From Puniceicoccales bacterium (GTDB lineage Bacteria > Verrucomicrobiota > Verrucomicrobiia > Opitutales > Oceanipulchritudinaceae), in NCBI GenBank assembly GCA_030595525.1, contig JAUVDD010000067.1, positions 1 through 7,860 of the forward strand: a stretch of DNA of 7,860 nucleotides, in the 5' to 3' direction. Below the pieces are notes generated by a model. The model was given only the letters and a program-made list of their open reading frames with translations, did not search any database and was not told where the DNA came from. Below are positions 6,692 through 7,860 of the stretch, piece by piece (within the stretch, counting starts at the first letter, position 1; each line of letters opens with the position of its first letter). A program made the translations under genes and the position numbers.

Positions 6692-6703
6692 TTTTATACA
6701 TTT

Positions 6704-7860
6704 TCAGAATTCGGCCGAAAGCCAGTTTCTGTATTCCTTCAGCAATGCTTTAGCTAATTGTGGTTTGCTAGAAGAAAGATCGGTTTTCTCCCCGAGATCA
6801 TCATCAAGATTATAAAGCTCGTGACTCTCTTCATTCACAACGAGCTTCCAATCGCCCTTGCGAATTGCGCCCTGGGAGCCACGCGACCAGTAAAGGACAT
6901 TATGGGGGGATTCCTGTTTAGGGGACTCACCTTCAAGAAATGGCAACAAGTTGACGCCATCAGTTACGGTACCGTCCGGAACCGTTGTGCCAGCGACTGA
7001 ACAAAATGTTGGGAACAGATCCATGGAGATCACCGGACGATCATCCGTCTTCCCGGCTGGCAGACGGTCAGGCCAGCGCAAAATGAACGGAACTCTAATC
7101 CCGCCTTCATAATACGTACCTTTGCGTCCATTCAGGGGGCCCGCGCTCCCTAACAAGGTGGTCGGCCATTCCTTTTTCCAGCCCTTCAGCTCGGGCCGAC
7201 CGTATGCAGGACCATTGTCACTAACAAATGCGACAAGCGTGTTTCCGGCCAGGTCGTGTTCATCCAGTTTGCCGAGTACACGCCCCACTCCTTCATCCAC
7301 GGAGAGGACCATCGAGGCATAAAGTTTCAGGCCACCATTTTCAATGTGGGCCACATTTTCCAGATGGGACTTTTTCGCCTGGAGTGGTGTATGTGGTGCA
7401 TTGTAAGCCAGATAAAGGAAGAAGGGCCTGTCGGCGTTCTCATCGATAAAGTCGCACGCATCGTCAGTCAGGACGTCTGTCAGGTAGCGGTCACCGGGTC
7501 TTTCCGGTCCCCAGATATCAAAAGTCTTGGTCGAGTCATACTCCTTTGGATTGTCCACGCCTCGATAAGTTCCATCCGGACGCGGGAAATAGTCTCCTTC
7601 CCAGATCATGATATGACGGGTAACATCGAATCGCTCCGCAGCTGGTTCATTGCGTAAATTCCACTTGCCGAAGACAGCAGTACGATAACCAGCTGCTGCC
7701 AAAGGTTCGGGTAACAAGGCCTGCTGGCTGGGAAATTCCACAAACTGTGAATCATTATTCCACTGTATTCCAAACCGGTTCTGATAGGCACCTGACAACA
7801 AGCCAACCCGACAGGGTCCACAAACTGGAGCGGTGACATAGCCACTGGTGAACCGGATAC
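6704..7860 (-). CDS. Sulfatase (alkaline-phosphatase superfamily), 5' end outside the window
   Basis: The frame is open to the right edge, so about 384 C-terminal residues are present, and the signal peptide and the first Asp-Asp metal motif are missing. It would hydrolyse sulfate esters, probably on polysaccharides, outside the cytoplasm. The formylglycine site is TAPVCGPCRVGLLSGAYQ, with the modifiable Cys codon at 7822-7820 and the CxPxR core intact. Further family motifs are APHTPL, the metal-binding SDNG, GRKGTYYEGGIRVP with the conserved Lys, then a C-terminal GDWKLV and ELYNLDDD tail. Two oddities are visible: the usual GKWH motif reads GKWN (Asn codon 7660-7658), and the residue after the motif Pro is Cys rather than Ser, Ala or Thr. 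A TTG at 7801 falls after the active-site Cys and cannot be the start. The gene converges on tRNA-Asn, 12 bases away. The exact substrate and subfamily cannot be told from this fragment. Confidence 0.93.
   Translation of the reverse strand, partial: IRFTSGYVTAPVCGPCRVGLLSGAYQNRFGIQWNNDSQFVEFPSQQALLPEPLAAAGYRTAVFGKWNLRNEPAAERFDVTRHIMIWEGDYFPRPDGTYRGVDNPKEYDSTKTFDIWGPERPGDRYLTDVLTDDACDFIDENADRPFFLYLAYNAPHTPLQAKKSHLENVAHIENGGLKLYASMVLSVDEGVGRVLGKLDEHDLAGNTLVAFVSDNGPAYGRPELKGWKKEWPTTLLGSAGPLNGRKGTYYEGGIRVPFILRWPDRLPAGKTDDRPVISMDLFPTFCSVAGTTVPDGTVTDGVNLLPFLEGESPKQESPHNVLYWSRGSQGAIRKGDWKLVVNEESHELYNLDDDLGEKTDLSSSKPQLAKALLKEYRNWLSAEF

Noticed and set aside
6519..6701. Minus-strand ORF of 60 residues covering tRNA-Asn
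   Set aside because: It is the antisense of the tRNA and the tRNA-like element; its RFELATKWL-type peptide is a familiar false ORF produced by reverse-translating tRNA genes.
7256..7657. Plus-strand 133-residue ORF
   Set aside because: It is antisense to the sulfatase gene, whose conserved motifs are read on the other strand.
6704..7801. Sulfatase starting at TTG 7801
   Set aside because: The frame stays open to the window edge and contains the active-site CGPCR motif upstream of that codon, so the real start is outside the window.

Overview
The window looks like ordinary chromosomal DNA of a Gram-negative, probably marine or polysaccharide-degrading bacterium. A member of the Verrucomicrobiota (Opitutae-like) or a neighbouring PVC-group lineage seems most likely. 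The clues are a secreted-type formylglycine sulfatase, a single-pass von Willebrand factor A (VWA) protein of a style common in that group, an aldo/keto reductase of the 'FDEGSLTGK' subtype, and weak or absent Shine-Dalgarno sequences at several starts. The assignment is inferred from gene style, not from a search, and is only moderately secure.

Layout from left to right: (1) positions 1-115 hold a minus-strand tRNA-Asp(GTC) with its terminator, and a plausible promoter at 136-163. (2) 235-1290 (+) encodes a membrane-anchored VWA protein with an intact MIDAS motif. (3) 1291-1554 is a 264-base gap with one doubtful 60-residue ORF. (4) 1555-2529 (+) is an NADPH-type aldo/keto reductase, convergent with the next operon; a perfect 9-bp hairpin lies in the 31 bases between the two stop codons. 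(5) 6373-2561 (-) is a complete polyamine ABC importer operon, potA-potB-potC-potD, with every gene junction overlapping by 1 to 4 bases. (6) 6374-6616 is a divergent control region with a 13-base palindrome, a consensus TTGACA box, and a tRNA-like element that resembles the downstream tRNA-Asn but lacks a T-arm. (7) 6617-6691 (+) is tRNA-Asn(GTT). (8) 6704-7860 (-) is the C-terminal part of a sulfatase whose N-terminus lies beyond the right edge.

The four Pot proteins form one machine. PotD is the lipoprotein that captures a polyamine in the periplasm, PotB and PotC form the membrane channel, and PotA is the ATPase that powers it. The other genes have no evident functional link to it or to each other.

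I did not find a convincing new multi-gene system. The most unusual items are the T-armless tRNA-Asn-like element at 6545-6608, directly upstream of the real tRNA-Asn, and an Asn in place of the normally conserved His in the sulfatase GKWH motif.
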